Assembly: GCF_000631985.1 (NCBI RefSeq)
Contig: NZ_JFYN01000034.1
Span: 434,001 to 498,000 of the forward strand
Length of the DNA stretch: 64,000 bases
Direction of reading: 5' to 3'
Origin: Pseudomonas sp. RIT288
GTDB lineage: Bacteria; Pseudomonadota; Gammaproteobacteria; Pseudomonadales; Pseudomonadaceae
Part shown: in pieces, positions 1 to 8,698 of the stretch
Layout: the number at the start of each line of letters is the position of its first letter
Numbering within the stretch: the first letter of the stretch is position 1
Made by a program: the position numbers and the translations under genes
The notes under the pieces: generated by a model
The model's database searches: none
The model's input: the letters and a program-made list of their open reading frames with translations, nothing else
Told to the model about the DNA's origin: nothing

Positions 1-69
1 GAACCGGGCGGATGCAGCGCTATACTCCCCGGCTAAATTACGAATTCGACTAACTACAAGGACTCGCCC

Positions 70-2295
70 ATGAAAGCGTTCGGCAAAATCCTGGGTCTGG
101 TACTTCTCGGGCTGTTGCTGATCATTGTGGCGGCGGGCTTCGCCCTGACCCACCTGTTTGATCCCAACGACTACAAAGACGAGATTCGCCAGATAGCCCG
201 CGACAAGGCCCACATCGAGCTGACGCTCAATGGCGATATCGGCTGGAGCCTGTTCCCGTGGCTCGGCCTGGAACTGCATGAGGCCAGCATCGCCACCCTG
301 ATCAATCCGACCGAACCGTATGCCGACCTGCAGATGCTCGGCCTGTCCGTGCGCGTGTTGCCACTGTTGCGCCGCGAAGTGCAGATGAGCGATGTGCGCG
401 TCGAAGGCCTGAACCTGCGCCTCAAACGCGACAAGAGCGGCCACGGCAACTGGGAAGACATCGGCAAGCTGCCACCTCCCGCCACGCCTGCCGGCAGCCC
501 GCCACTTGCCAGCCCACCTGTTGCAGAGGCCCCCGCCCAGCCGGAAAAACCGCCGCAGCCGATCCGCCTCGACATCGACAGCCTGACCGTCAACAACGCT
601 CGCGTTGAATACAACGATGAGCAGACCGGCAAACAGTACAGCGCCGAAAGCATCCAGCTGAGCACCGGTGCGGTACACGACTCGACCAACATTCCGCTGA
701 AAGCCACGGCGTTCCTCAGCACCAATCAGCCTGTGCTGCGCGTGCGTACCGAACTCAATGGCGAGCTGCGCATCGAGCGTGCATTGCAACGTTACAAGTT
801 CGAAGACATGAAACTGTCCGGCGAACTGACCGGCGATCCGCTGCAGGGCAAAGCCATGACTTTCTCCGCCCAAGGGCAGATCTTGCTGGACAAGGCGGCG
901 AACGTCGCCGAATGGACCGGGATCAAGATCTCCGCCAACCAGTTGCGCGCGCTCGGTGAGCTGAAGGTCAACGACCTCGACAAGACCCCGCAGGTCACTG
1001 GCGGGATCTCGATCGCCCAGTTCGATCTGGCGAAATTTGTCGACAGCATCGGCCAAACGCTGCCAGCCATGGCGCCCGGCAGCCTGAGCAAGGTCGAACT
1101 GGTCAGCCGCGTGGCCGCCACGCCAACCAGCGTGGCCTTCGACAACATCAACCTGAAACTCGACGACAGCAGCTTCAGCGGGCGCATTGCCGTGGAAGAT
1201 TTCGCCAAGCAGTCGCTGCGCGCGATCCTCAAGGCTGACACCTTCGATGTCGACCGCTACCTGCCGCCGAAATCGGAAAAAGCCAAAAACGCCGCGCAAG
1301 TGCGTCAGGCCGAAGTCGCCAGCACCGAAGCCGATGCCATGGCCGGCGCCGGCAGCACACCGTTGCCGGACAAGCCAAGCAAAAGCGCCTGGAGCACCGA
1401 GCGTCTGCTGCCGGTCGAGCGTCTGGCCAGACTCGACGTCGATGCCGACCTGAGCTTCGGCCAACTGACCCTCGACAAACTGCCGATCCAGAACGCCGCG
1501 CTCAAAGCCACCGGCCAGGGCGGCCTGCTGACCCTGGAGAGTCTGCGTGGCGGCCTGTACAACGGCGACTTCGAAGCCAAGGGCACCCTCGACGTACGCC
1601 CGAGTGCGCCGGTGCTGAACCTGCAAACCAGGATCAACCGCGTGCCGGCCGAGAAAATCCTCGAAAGCCAGGGCAAGAATCCGCCGGTCAAAGGTCTGGT
1701 CACGCTGACCAGCAGCCTCACCGGCAGCGGCAACAGCCAACAGGCGCTGATCGAAACCCTCAACGGCAACGCCAGTTTCGTGATCAACAACGGTGTGCTG
1801 CTCAACGCCAACCTTGAACAGCAACTGTGCAAAGGCATCGCCACCCTCAACCGCAAAACCCTCAGCGGCGAGCCGCGGGGCAAGGACACGCCGTTCCAGG
1901 AGCTCAAGGGCAACCTGACCTTGCGCAACGGCGTGGCGAGCAACCCGGACCTGAAAGTGCGCATCCCCGGTATGACCGTCAACGGCGACGGCGACATCGA
2001 CCTGCGGGTGCTGGGCATGGATTACCGCGTCGGCATCATCGTCGAAGGCGACACCAGCGCCATGCCGGATCCGGCCTGTCAGGTCGGCGAGAAATTCGTC
2101 GGCATCGAGTGGCCGCTGCGCTGCCGTGGCCCTCTGGAACTGGGCGCCAAGGCTTGCCGTGTGGACAACGAACGCCTCGGCCAGGTCGCGACCAAAATGG
2201 CCGGTGACAAACTCGGCGAGAAGATCGATGAAAAACTCGGCGACAAGGTCAGCCCGGAATTGAAAAACGCATTGAAGGGGCTGTTCAAGCGATGA
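70..2295 (+). CDS. AsmA family envelope protein
   Basis: The 741-residue product is an AsmA-family protein, a group tied to outer-membrane and lipid homeostasis in Gram-negative bacteria. The first 25 residues are a hydrophobic signal anchor. They are followed by the typical AsmA start (DPNDYKDEIRQIARDKAHIEL, then GDIGWSLFPWLGLEL). A Pro/Ala-rich linker covers residues 138-162, and the AsmA C-terminal repeat region (residues 440-690) contains LNGNASFVINNGVL. The protein should be anchored in the inner membrane with its bulk in the periplasm. AAGGA lies about 8 nt before the ATG and supports the start. The stop overlaps the mutY start by ATGA, so the two are probably translationally coupled. 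The exact substrate is unknown. Confidence 0.9.
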   Translation: MKAFGKILGLVLLGLLLIIVAAGFALTHLFDPNDYKDEIRQIARDKAHIELTLNGDIGWSLFPWLGLELHEASIATLINPTEPYADLQMLGLSVRVLPLLRREVQMSDVRVEGLNLRLKRDKSGHGNWEDIGKLPPPATPAGSPPLASPPVAEAPAQPEKPPQPIRLDIDSLTVNNARVEYNDEQTGKQYSAESIQLSTGAVHDSTNIPLKATAFLSTNQPVLRVRTELNGELRIERALQRYKFEDMKLSGELTGDPLQGKAMTFSAQGQILLDKAANVAEWTGIKISANQLRALGELKVNDLDKTPQVTGGISIAQFDLAKFVDSIGQTLPAMAPGSLSKVELVSRVAATPTSVAFDNINLKLDDSSFSGRIAVEDFAKQSLRAILKADTFDVDRYLPPKSEKAKNAAQVRQAEVASTEADAMAGAGSTPLPDKPSKSAWSTERLLPVERLARLDVDADLSFGQLTLDKLPIQNAALKATGQGGLLTLESLRGGLYNGDFEAKGTLDVRPSAPVLNLQTRINRVPAEKILESQGKNPPVKGLVTLTSSLTGSGNSQQALIETLNGNASFVINNGVLLNANLEQQLCKGIATLNRKTLSGEPRGKDTPFQELKGNLTLRNGVASNPDLKVRIPGMTVNGDGDIDLRVLGMDYRVGIIVEGDTSAMPDPACQVGEKFVGIEWPLRCRGPLELGAKACRVDNERLGQVATKMAGDKLGEKIDEKLGDKVSPELKNALKGLFKR

Positions 2296-3359
2296 GAGCG
2301 GAGCAGTTTTCCACGGCGGTGCTGGAATGGTTCGACCGCCACGGCCGCCACGATTTGCCTTGGCAGCAAGACATCAACCCGTATCGGGTGTGGGTGTCGG
2401 AGATCATGTTGCAGCAGACCCAGGTCAGCACCGTGCTCAATTACTTCGACCGCTTCATGGCCGCGCTGCCAACGGTGCAAGCGCTGGCCGAGGCGCCGGA
2501 GGACGAAGTGCTGCACCTGTGGACCGGGCTGGGTTACTACACCCGCGCGCGCAATTTGCAGAAGACCGCAAAGATCGTCGTCAGCCAGTACGGCGGCGAA
2601 TTTCCGCGGGACGTCGAAAAGCTGACGGATCTGCCGGGGATCGGCCTGTCCACCGCCGGCGCCATCGCCAGCATCAGCATGGGCCTGCGCGCGCCGATCC
2701 TCGATGGCAACGTCAAACGCGTTCTGGCGCGTTTTACCGCGCAAGAGGGTTACCCGGGTGAGCCGAAGGTCGCCAAACAGCTGTGGGCCAATGCAGAACG
2801 CTTCACGCCGCACGATCGGGTCAACGCCTACACCCAGGCGATGATGGATCTCGGCGCTACGCTGTGTACGCGCAGCAAACCGAGCTGTCTGCTGTGTCCG
2901 CTGGAAAAGGGCTGCGAAGCGCACATGCTCGGGCTGGAGACTCGCTACCCGATCCCCAAGCCGCGCAAGGCCATACCGCAGAAACGCACGCTGATGCCGC
3001 TGCTGGCCAACGGCGAAGGCGCGATTCTGCTTTATCGCCGCCCGTCCACGGGGTTGTGGGGCGGCTTATGGAGCCTGCCGGAACTCGATGACCTCGACGA
3101 CCTGCAACATCTGGCCGACCAGCACTCGCTGACAATGGGCGAGCAGCAGGCGCTGCCAAGCCTGGTGCATACCTTCAGCCACTTCCAGCTGTCCATAGAA
3201 CCCTGGCTGGTTCAGGTGCAGGAGGCCGGTCAGCACGTGGCCGAGGCCGACTGGCTCTGGTATAACCTCGCCACCCCGCCGCGCCTGGGCCTTGCCGCCC
3301 CGGTCAAAACCTTGCTCGAACGCGCGGCCGCCGTATTGAACGCAGGAGAGTCGTCATGA
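2292..3359 (+). CDS. mutY: A/G-specific adenine DNA glycosylase MutY
   Basis: This 355-residue glycosylase removes adenine mispaired with 8-oxoguanine in the GO repair pathway. The helix-hairpin-helix segment (LTDLPGIGLSTAGAIASI, about residues 113-130) is followed by the catalytic-Asp region (LDGNVKRVLAR). The 4Fe-4S cluster motif is intact with the spacing C-x6-C-x2-C-x5-C (CTRSKPSCLLCPLEKGC). A C-terminal NUDIX-like domain that recognises 8-oxoG starts near residue 230. Length and order match the family. It overlaps asmA at its start and yggX at its end, each by ATGA. Confidence 0.97.
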   Translation: MRAEQFSTAVLEWFDRHGRHDLPWQQDINPYRVWVSEIMLQQTQVSTVLNYFDRFMAALPTVQALAEAPEDEVLHLWTGLGYYTRARNLQKTAKIVVSQYGGEFPRDVEKLTDLPGIGLSTAGAIASISMGLRAPILDGNVKRVLARFTAQEGYPGEPKVAKQLWANAERFTPHDRVNAYTQAMMDLGATLCTRSKPSCLLCPLEKGCEAHMLGLETRYPIPKPRKAIPQKRTLMPLLANGEGAILLYRRPSTGLWGGLWSLPELDDLDDLQHLADQHSLTMGEQQALPSLVHTFSHFQLSIEPWLVQVQEAGQHVAEADWLWYNLATPPRLGLAAPVKTLLERAAAVLNAGESS

Positions 3360-3628
3360 CCCGCACCATCATGTGCCGCAAGTACAAAGAAGAACTGCCC
3401 GCGCTGGAACGCGCTCCTTTCCCGGGCGCCAAAGGTCAGGATATTTTTGACCACGTCTCGGCCAAGGCCTGGGCTGACTGGCAGAAGCACCAGACCCTGC
3501 TGATCAACGAAAAGCGTCTGAACATGATGAACGCCGAAGACCGCAAATATCTTCAGGGCGAAATGGACAAGTACTTCTCCGGCGAGGATTACGCCAAGGC
3601 GGAAGGCTACGTTCCGCCTGCAGAGTAA
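3356..3628 (+). CDS. yggX: YggX family Fe(II)-trafficking / oxidative damage protection protein
   Basis: The 90-residue protein matches the YggX family over its whole length: it starts TRTIMCRKYKEELP with the conserved Cys7, has FPGAKGQDIFDHVSAKAW in the middle, and ends with GYVPPAE. Family members protect iron-sulfur clusters from oxidative damage in the cytoplasm. The start codon overlaps the mutY stop (ATGA). Pairing with MutY, itself a 4Fe-4S enzyme of oxidative DNA repair, is the usual arrangement in gamma-proteobacteria. Confidence 0.96.
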   Translation: MTRTIMCRKYKEELPALERAPFPGAKGQDIFDHVSAKAWADWQKHQTLLINEKRLNMMNAEDRKYLQGEMDKYFSGEDYAKAEGYVPPAE

Positions 3629-3692
3629 ACCTGCAAAATCGGGGGGCGGATCGTAAGCGACGGAATTAATTTAAGAAATTTTAAAAAAGTCG

Positions 3693-3721
3693 TTGACGTA
3701 AATCCGAAAAACCCTTTTAAT
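3693..3721 (+). promoter_or_regulatory. sigma-70 promoter of tRNA-Phe
   Basis: TTGACG (3693-3698) and TTTAAT (3716-3721) are separated by 17 bp. A GC-rich discriminator (GCGCCCCG) follows, as is usual at stable-RNA promoters under stringent control. The tRNA begins 11 nt downstream. Confidence 0.75.
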
Positions 3722-3731
3722 GCGCCCCGTT

Positions 3732-3807
3732 GCCCAGATAGCTCAGTCGGTAGAGCAGGGGATTGAAAATCCCCGTGTCGGCGGTTCGATTCCGTCTCTG
3801 GGCACCA
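3732..3807 (+). tRNA. tRNA-Phe (GAA)
   Basis: This 76-nt cloverleaf pairs acceptor GCCCAGA with TCTGGGC and has the D-arm GCTC..GAGC, anticodon stem GGGGA-TTGAAAA-TCCCC with anticodon GAA, T-arm GGTTCGATTCC and encoded CCA. Confidence 0.98.
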
Positions 3808-3814
3808 AATACCG

Positions 3815-3847
3815 AAAACCCTGAATCGCAAGATTCAGGGTTTTTTT
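3815..3847 (+). terminator. intrinsic terminator after tRNA-Phe
   Basis: A 13-bp stem (AAAACCCTGAATC / GATTCAGGGTTTT) with loop GCAA is followed by a run of T. Confidence 0.9.
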
Positions 3848-3973
3848 ATGCCTGCGATTTGATAGCGGCTAAATCCAGTCTTTTTTCCGGGCTGCGCAAA
3901 TGCGCGACGGGTTTCGAACGAAGGCGATCCGCGCTACTTTGGCCGCACCTTAAGGAAGAGGGTCATCCGCTCG

Positions 3974-4327
3974 ATGAACCAGAAAAGAACCCGCGTACCC
4001 CTGCCCCATCCGCCACCCTATCGCCAGAGTCGGGCGGCATTCTGGGTGACGGTGCTGGTCGGCGTATTGATCGCCTTCCTCATCGCCGCGTCGACTTATC
4101 TGATCATCCACAGTTTGATCAGCGGCTCCATCACTACCTGGAACCGATCGGGCCCACGCCATACCTACACCCTCGCGCTGCAACCCCGAATGTTCTGGTT
4201 CGAGATCGTGTCGCAGTGCGTCGGCACCGTGTTCCTGATAGCCGTCGGCTGGATCGGATTATGGATTTACCGAATGGCGCACGAGCCCAGTTACAAGCAG
4301 AAGGCCAAGCGTACGCGCGATAAATGA
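3974..4327 (+). CDS. small two-helix membrane protein
   Basis: I do not recognise a family for this 117-residue protein. It has a basic, Pro-rich N-terminus and two hydrophobic segments at about residues 22-46 (AAFWVTVLVGVLIAFLIA) and 76-97, with a hydrophilic stretch between them. The C-terminus is Lys/Arg-rich (KQKAKRTRDK), which suggests both ends face the cytoplasm. The start has GAAGAGGG about 10 nt upstream. It stands alone between tRNA-Phe and a convergent lipoprotein gene. Confidence 0.75.
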   Translation: MNQKRTRVPLPHPPPYRQSRAAFWVTVLVGVLIAFLIAASTYLIIHSLISGSITTWNRSGPRHTYTLALQPRMFWFEIVSQCVGTVFLIAVGWIGLWIYRMAHEPSYKQKAKRTRDK

Positions 4328-4336
4328 AGACCGGCC

Positions 4337-4618
4337 TCAGAGGGTGTTGACGTAGTCGACCGGCAACAAAACCGTGTCGAGCGCAGCGTCTACCGGCAGC
4401 GATACAACGCTAATCAGCGGGCAAACGATCATCATGTAGCAGATGACCGCCGAGGGCATGCCGTCTCCCCCTCTCACGCCAAGCAAGTGCAGGCTGCCAT
4501 CGACACCTTTGTAGTACGGCTCTTCAGAATCACCGTTCAGGCGCCCCATCATCGTTCCACAACCGGCCAGCAGCAAAACCAGGCTCACCACTGAGCCGAT
4601 ACGCAAAATCCCTTTCAA
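4337..4618 (-). CDS. YceK/YidQ-type lipoprotein
   Basis: The 93-residue product has a lipoprotein signal peptide ending in the lipobox LLLAGC (Cys20), so it should be lipidated and membrane-bound. The short mature part has the YceK/YidQ-like layout: a Gly-rich start, a hydrophobic centre (VICYMMIVCPLISVVSLPVDAALDTVLLPVDY) and the repeated LPVD motif near the C-terminus. Its function is unknown. Its stop lies 9 bp from that of the convergent upstream gene, with no obvious hairpin between them. Confidence 0.8.
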   Translation of the reverse strand: MKGILRIGSVVSLVLLLAGCGTMMGRLNGDSEEPYYKGVDGSLHLLGVRGGDGMPSAVICYMMIVCPLISVVSLPVDAALDTVLLPVDYVNTL

Positions 4619-4691
4619 ACCAGCACTTCCTTCGCCACAAACAGTAGGCGCGGGATTATACCCGCGCCTCGACGTTCAATTGCACCCAACG

Positions 4692-5141
4692 TTATCCAGC
4701 GTCATTCCAGTGGAACACCAGATTGCGCGCAGTGCCGCTACCAACGTCTGTCACGTCACGCCGTGTTTCGCCATTGCGCGTGGCGACCACCGTGTACTTA
4801 CCCGGTGGCAATTGCACGTACACCAGCGGGCCCGTTTGGGTGAGGGTCAGCACGGTTTGCCCCGGCGACTTTTGAATCATCACGTCGACATCAGCGGTGT
4901 ACTGGTCTTGCGCGCCCACCGCGAACGTCATGTGCAGGTTGTAACCGGTGGATTGTTGAATGGCTTTTGACTCGTCCAGGCCGATCCCGCCGGACAGGTA
5001 GTTGATGCCGTTTTGCTGTTGTTGCTGGACTTGCACCCCGGCACTGTCGATCGGGTCGAGGTTGGCCGCCTGCAACATCGCCGGAAAGACCAATGCCGCC
5101 ACCGCCGCGATGGGCAGCAGGAATGAAAGAACACGTTTCAT
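4692..5141 (-). CDS. exported protein with a carboxypeptidase-regulatory-like fold
   Basis: The 149-residue protein has a clear signal peptide cleaved near AMLQAA (about residues 1-25), so it is periplasmic or secreted. A Gln run (VQQQQQNG) follows. The second half (GPLVYVQLPPGKYTVVATRNGETRRDVTDVGSG) resembles the beta-sandwich of carboxypeptidase-regulatory-like domains, where LPPGKYTV is typical. Partner and role are unknown. AGTAACAG lies upstream of the start but the Shine-Dalgarno sequence is weak. It may share transcription with the lipoprotein gene 73 bp downstream. Confidence 0.75.
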   Translation of the reverse strand: MKRVLSFLLPIAAVAALVFPAMLQAANLDPIDSAGVQVQQQQQNGINYLSGGIGLDESKAIQQSTGYNLHMTFAVGAQDQYTADVDVMIQKSPGQTVLTLTQTGPLVYVQLPPGKYTVVATRNGETRRDVTDVGSGTARNLVFHWNDAG

Positions 5142-5426
5142 GATGACGACTCCCGGGCTCTTGTAGAGCCCAACTGTTACTCCTTATTTGATCCGGCCAG
5201 AGAAGCACGTGTTTTAGAATGATTGGAACTTGGCCAGGGTGCGAAAGGGACTAATTCGAGACGCACGGCGGCTCGAATTCACAGAGTCGCTAATCTTCAA
5301 TCCGGAACGCACTGCGTTTCGAGTGATTGCGCAGCCCGGCGTTGAAGCTCATTCTCGATCCGTCTTCGCCAAGGCCAAGTCCGTATGAATTCATGCAGTC
5401 CCGCGTTTACGCCCGACACAGCAACC

Positions 5427-6335
5427 ATGAGCGAACCTTTCAAAGAAGCTGCCGCAGATGGCTTTATGCTCGGCGGCTTCACCTGGCGTCACGCCCTGCC
5501 CGAGATCCAGCGACCGGTAGTCATCATCAACGCCGCCACCTCGGTACGCTGCCGACACTACTCGCGCTTCGCCGATTACCTATTCGCCAACGGCTTCGAC
5601 GTGATCACCTACGACTACCGAGGCATCGGCGAATCGCGCCCGGCGACCCTGAAAGGTCTTGAGGCCTCATGGACCGACTGGGGCGCGCTGGATTTCGAGG
5701 CGATGCTCAAACGCGCGCAACGGGAATTCCCCGGCCAGCCAATTGATGCGGTCGGGCACAGCTTCGGCGGTTGCGCGGCTGGGCTCGGCGAGTCCGGGCA
5801 GGTCATTCGTCGGCTGGTGACGGTCGGCGCGCAGTTCGCTTACTGGCGCGACTATGCGCCGGCACAGCGCTGGCGCATGTTCGGCAAATGGCACCTGCTG
5901 ATGCCGCTGCTGACGCGGCTCTGTGGCTATTTCCCGGGCAAACGCCTCGGCTGGCTGGAGGACACACCAGCAGGCGTCGTACGGGACTGGAGCACGCCTG
6001 CCGCGCGCTACGAGCAGCGTCCGAGCGGCCGCCGACTTCTGAAGGCAAGCGGTCGCCTGCCCTTCGCCAACGTCCGCGCACAAACCCTGGCGATCAGCAT
6101 CAGCGACGACCCTTACGGCACGATCCCGGCCATCGAACGCCTGCTCGGCTACTTCAGTCATGCGCACAAAACCCACTTGCGCATCGCGCCGCAGGACATC
6201 GGCGAACAACAAGTCGGACATTTCGCCTTTTTTCGCAGCGCATACCAAGCCACACTATGGCCCATCGCTCTGACCTGGCTGCAAACCGGCGAGCTGGCCC
6301 CCGATACACCCGGGCGGCCAGTGCCACGCAGCTGA
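5427..6335 (+). CDS. alpha/beta hydrolase
   Basis: This is a 302-residue alpha/beta hydrolase if translation starts at the internal ATG (MSEPFKEAAADGFMLGG); an in-frame ATG at 5385 would add 14 residues that look unlike the family. The nucleophile elbow GHSFGG (about residue 112) gives the catalytic Ser, and YDYRGIGESRP is the usual oxyanion-side loop. The late conserved His lies in QVGHFAFF near residue 266. There is no signal peptide, so it is probably cytoplasmic. Substrate unknown. Six bases upstream of 5427 (GCAACC) carry no strong ribosome-binding site. Confidence 0.85.
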   Translation: MSEPFKEAAADGFMLGGFTWRHALPEIQRPVVIINAATSVRCRHYSRFADYLFANGFDVITYDYRGIGESRPATLKGLEASWTDWGALDFEAMLKRAQREFPGQPIDAVGHSFGGCAAGLGESGQVIRRLVTVGAQFAYWRDYAPAQRWRMFGKWHLLMPLLTRLCGYFPGKRLGWLEDTPAGVVRDWSTPAARYEQRPSGRRLLKASGRLPFANVRAQTLAISISDDPYGTIPAIERLLGYFSHAHKTHLRIAPQDIGEQQVGHFAFFRSAYQATLWPIALTWLQTGELAPDTPGRPVPRS

Positions 6336-6363
6336 GCCCCCTCAACGCACGACGGAACACACC

Positions 6364-6777
6364 ATGGCCTCCGCCAACAAGCAAAAAAAACGCGCCGCCC
6401 GGGCCAAGACCAAGGCCAAGCAGAACCGCACCAAACGCGCCGAGGCGCCGGTCGAACTGGACCCGAACGATGACCGCATCGACTTCGAGTCGGTGGACCT
6501 GACCGAGCTGTTCAAGAAAATGATCGACGCCGAGAAGATCAGCCAGCAAGCCATGTGCACCGCGTTCCTCGAAGACCCGCTGCTGGAGCTGGTCTACGAG
6601 CAGGAAGGCGAAGAAGGCGCGATGGATTTCATCCTCGCCGCACTGATCGAGTATCGCCAGTGGTCGCAAGAAACCGACGAGGCCGGCGCCCTGGCGTGGA
6701 TCGAATCCCCGGCCTTCCAGGCCGACTATGTGGCGGCGTCCGACGCGATTGCCGCACAAACCCAACAGAAGAACTGA
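6364..6777 (+). CDS. uncharacterised protein with basic N-terminus, paralogue A
   Basis: I do not recognise a named family for this 137-residue protein. The first 25 residues are almost entirely Lys, Arg, Ala and Gln (ANKQKKRAARAKTKAKQNR), while the rest is acidic and probably helical (DLTELFKKMIDAEKIS, FLEDPLLELVYEQEGEEG). The layout is a nucleic-acid-like basic tail on an acidic helical body. It is followed after 6 bp by a second gene with the same architecture, so a tandem duplication is likely. Both genes sit between the alpha/beta hydrolase and a convergent permease gene. Confidence 0.8.
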   Translation: MASANKQKKRAARAKTKAKQNRTKRAEAPVELDPNDDRIDFESVDLTELFKKMIDAEKISQQAMCTAFLEDPLLELVYEQEGEEGAMDFILAALIEYRQWSQETDEAGALAWIESPAFQADYVAASDAIAAQTQQKN

Positions 6778-6783
6778 GTCCCC

Positions 6784-7236
6784 ATGGCATCCCTGAACAA
6801 GCAACAGAAACGCGCCAAGCGCGCCAAAGCCAAAGCCAAGCACATCCGCATGGTCGGCCGTAAGCCGCTGGAGCAGGACGACAACCTCGGGCATCTGGAC
6901 GAACCGATCCCGGAATACACCCTGGCGATGTTCAGCAAGATGCGCGACGCCGAAGCCGTCAGCCGCAATGAAATGCTGCTGACCCTGCTGCGCGAACTGG
7001 CGTTCATCATCGTTGACCATCCAGAGCTGCTGGACATGGAAAACGCCGAGAACGAAGGCATGGCCGCCACCCACCTGGCCGCCGACATGCTGATCGACTA
7101 CCGCATGTGGGCCGACGGCATGGACATCGAAACCGCCCAAGCCTGGCTGACCGAGCCACAGTTCATCACCGATTTCGGGATTGCACTGGATACTTACGGC
7201 AAGTCGCTGGACACCCAGGAAGACAAGGGCGAATAA
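6784..7236 (+). CDS. uncharacterised protein with basic N-terminus, paralogue B
   Basis: This 150-residue protein repeats the architecture of the gene just upstream. The tail (ASLNKQQKRAKRAKAKAK) is basic, and an acidic helical domain follows with matching landmarks: MFSKMRDAEAVSRNEM against LFKKMIDAEKISQQAM, and LIDYRMWADGMDIETAQAWLTEPQF against LIEYRQWSQETDEAGALAWIESPAF. It is very probably co-transcribed with its paralogue. The function is unknown. Confidence 0.8.
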   Translation: MASLNKQQKRAKRAKAKAKHIRMVGRKPLEQDDNLGHLDEPIPEYTLAMFSKMRDAEAVSRNEMLLTLLRELAFIIVDHPELLDMENAENEGMAATHLAADMLIDYRMWADGMDIETAQAWLTEPQFITDFGIALDTYGKSLDTQEDKGE

Positions 7237-7252
7237 ACCCCGCGCACAAACA

Positions 7253-7289
7253 AAAACGGCCGCTCGTCATCACTGACAGCGGCCGTTTT
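7253..7289. terminator. bidirectional terminator between convergent genes
   Basis: A 12-bp perfect stem (AAAACGGCCGCT / AGCGGCCGTTTT) lies between the stops of the upstream paralogue and the convergent gabP gene, with A/T tracts on both sides. Confidence 0.85.
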
Positions 7290-7306
7290 GCATTACGCGT
7301 TACGGA

Positions 7307-8698
7307 TCAGTTCAACACCACCGCACCACGGTTTTCCAGCTTGCGACGGCGTGCCACCAGCAGACCGGCGGCAACTACCATGAGGCTCAGCAGGCCGGTT
7401 GCGAGGATTTCCACGCGGTGGGCTTCCTGGAACAGCATGATGGTCAGGGCCGCGACGATGAAGATGATCACCGCGTAGGTCAGGCCCGGGAACAGCCACA
7501 TGCTGAAGACGATTTTCTCGCCGCGGGCCATGCGTTGTTTACGCATGCGCAGTTGCGAGAACGCGATCACCAGGTACACCAGCAGCGCGATGGCGCCGGA
7601 GCTCGCCAGCAGGAATTCGAACACGGCAGCCGGGGCCACGTAGTTGGCGAAGGTGCAGAGAAACGCAGCGCCGGTCGACAGCATCACGGCCCAATAAGGC
7701 GTACCGCTTTTGTTGACCCGGGTCGACATCGCCGGTGCGTCACCGCGCTTGCCGAGGGAGAACAGCATGCGCGACGAGGTGTACAGCGCCGAGTTCAGGC
7801 AGCTGGTCACCGCGACCAGAACCACGATATCGACGATCATTTTCGCGTTCGGAATGCCCATGCGCTCAAGCACGGTCTGGTAGGAACCGAGGTTGGCCAG
7901 CGTAGGATCGTTCCACGGCACCAGGGCCACAACGATGAAGATCGATACCAGGTAGAACAGGCCGATCCGCCAGATCACCGAGTTGGTGGCCTTGGAAATC
8001 TGCTTGCCCGGGTTCTTCGATTCCGCGGCCGCGATGGTTACGATTTCAGTACCCATGAACGAGAACATGGTGGTCAGAATTGCACCCAGCACCGCGCCCA
8101 TGCCATTTGGCAGGAAGCCGCCGGAATCAAACAGGTGCGAAACACCGCTGACCTGACTGGTGGGCAGGAAGCCGAAAACAGCCGCAAGACCCAGCGCGAT
8201 GAAACCGATGATTGCCAGGACTTTGATCAGAGCAAACCAGAATTCGAATTCACCGTAGTTTTTTACGCTGAACAGGTTGGTGACCGTCAGCAGCATGGTG
8301 ATGATCAATGCGAACGCCCAGATCTCGATCCCCGGGAACCAGGCATGGAGGATGGTCGCGGCGGCGTTGGCTTCCAGTGGAATCACCAATACCCAGAACC
8401 ACCAGTACAACCAGCCGATGGTGAAACCGGCCCAGTGCCCGATGGCACGGTCGGCGTAAGTCGAGAACGAGCCGGTGTCGGGCGAAGCGACAGCCATTTC
8501 ACCGAGCATGCGCATCACCAGCACCACCAGGGTGCCAGCGGCGGCGTAGGCCAGCAGCACGGCGGGGCCGGCGGCAGCGATCGCGTGGCCGGAGCCAACG
8601 AACAGACCGGCGCCGATAACACCGGCGATCGACAACATGGTCACATGACGCGGTTTGAGCCCCTGTTCGAGGCCATTGGAGCTTGGGGTACTGCTCAT
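7307..8698 (-). CDS. gabP: GabP-type amino-acid permease
   Basis: The 463-residue protein is an APC-superfamily, amino acid transporter (AAT) family permease, closest by eye to gamma-aminobutyrate permease GabP. The family N-terminus (GLKPRHVTMLSIAGVIGAGLFVGSGHAI) carries the unwound substrate-binding helix, and about twelve hydrophobic segments follow in the inner membrane. MGTEIVTIAAAESKNPGKQI is the conserved helix-6 region. The start chosen (MSSTPSSNGLEQG) has AAGG 9 nt upstream; a longer reading frame adds 31 residues that look non-native. The assignment to GABA rather than another amino acid rests on overall resemblance, and no gabD/gabT genes are nearby. Confidence 0.85.
   Translation of the reverse strand: MSSTPSSNGLEQGLKPRHVTMLSIAGVIGAGLFVGSGHAIAAAGPAVLLAYAAAGTLVVLVMRMLGEMAVASPDTGSFSTYADRAIGHWAGFTIGWLYWWFWVLVIPLEANAAATILHAWFPGIEIWAFALIITMLLTVTNLFSVKNYGEFEFWFALIKVLAIIGFIALGLAAVFGFLPTSQVSGVSHLFDSGGFLPNGMGAVLGAILTTMFSFMGTEIVTIAAAESKNPGKQISKATNSVIWRIGLFYLVSIFIVVALVPWNDPTLANLGSYQTVLERMGIPNAKMIVDIVVLVAVTSCLNSALYTSSRMLFSLGKRGDAPAMSTRVNKSGTPYWAVMLSTGAAFLCTFANYVAPAAVFEFLLASSGAIALLVYLVIAFSQLRMRKQRMARGEKIVFSMWLFPGLTYAVIIFIVAALTIMLFQEAHRVEILATGLLSLMVVAAGLLVARRRKLENRGAVVLN

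Noticed and set aside
1..69. TATACT as a -10 box upstream of asmA
   Set aside because: No acceptable -35 hexamer is visible in the few bases before it and the window begins there.
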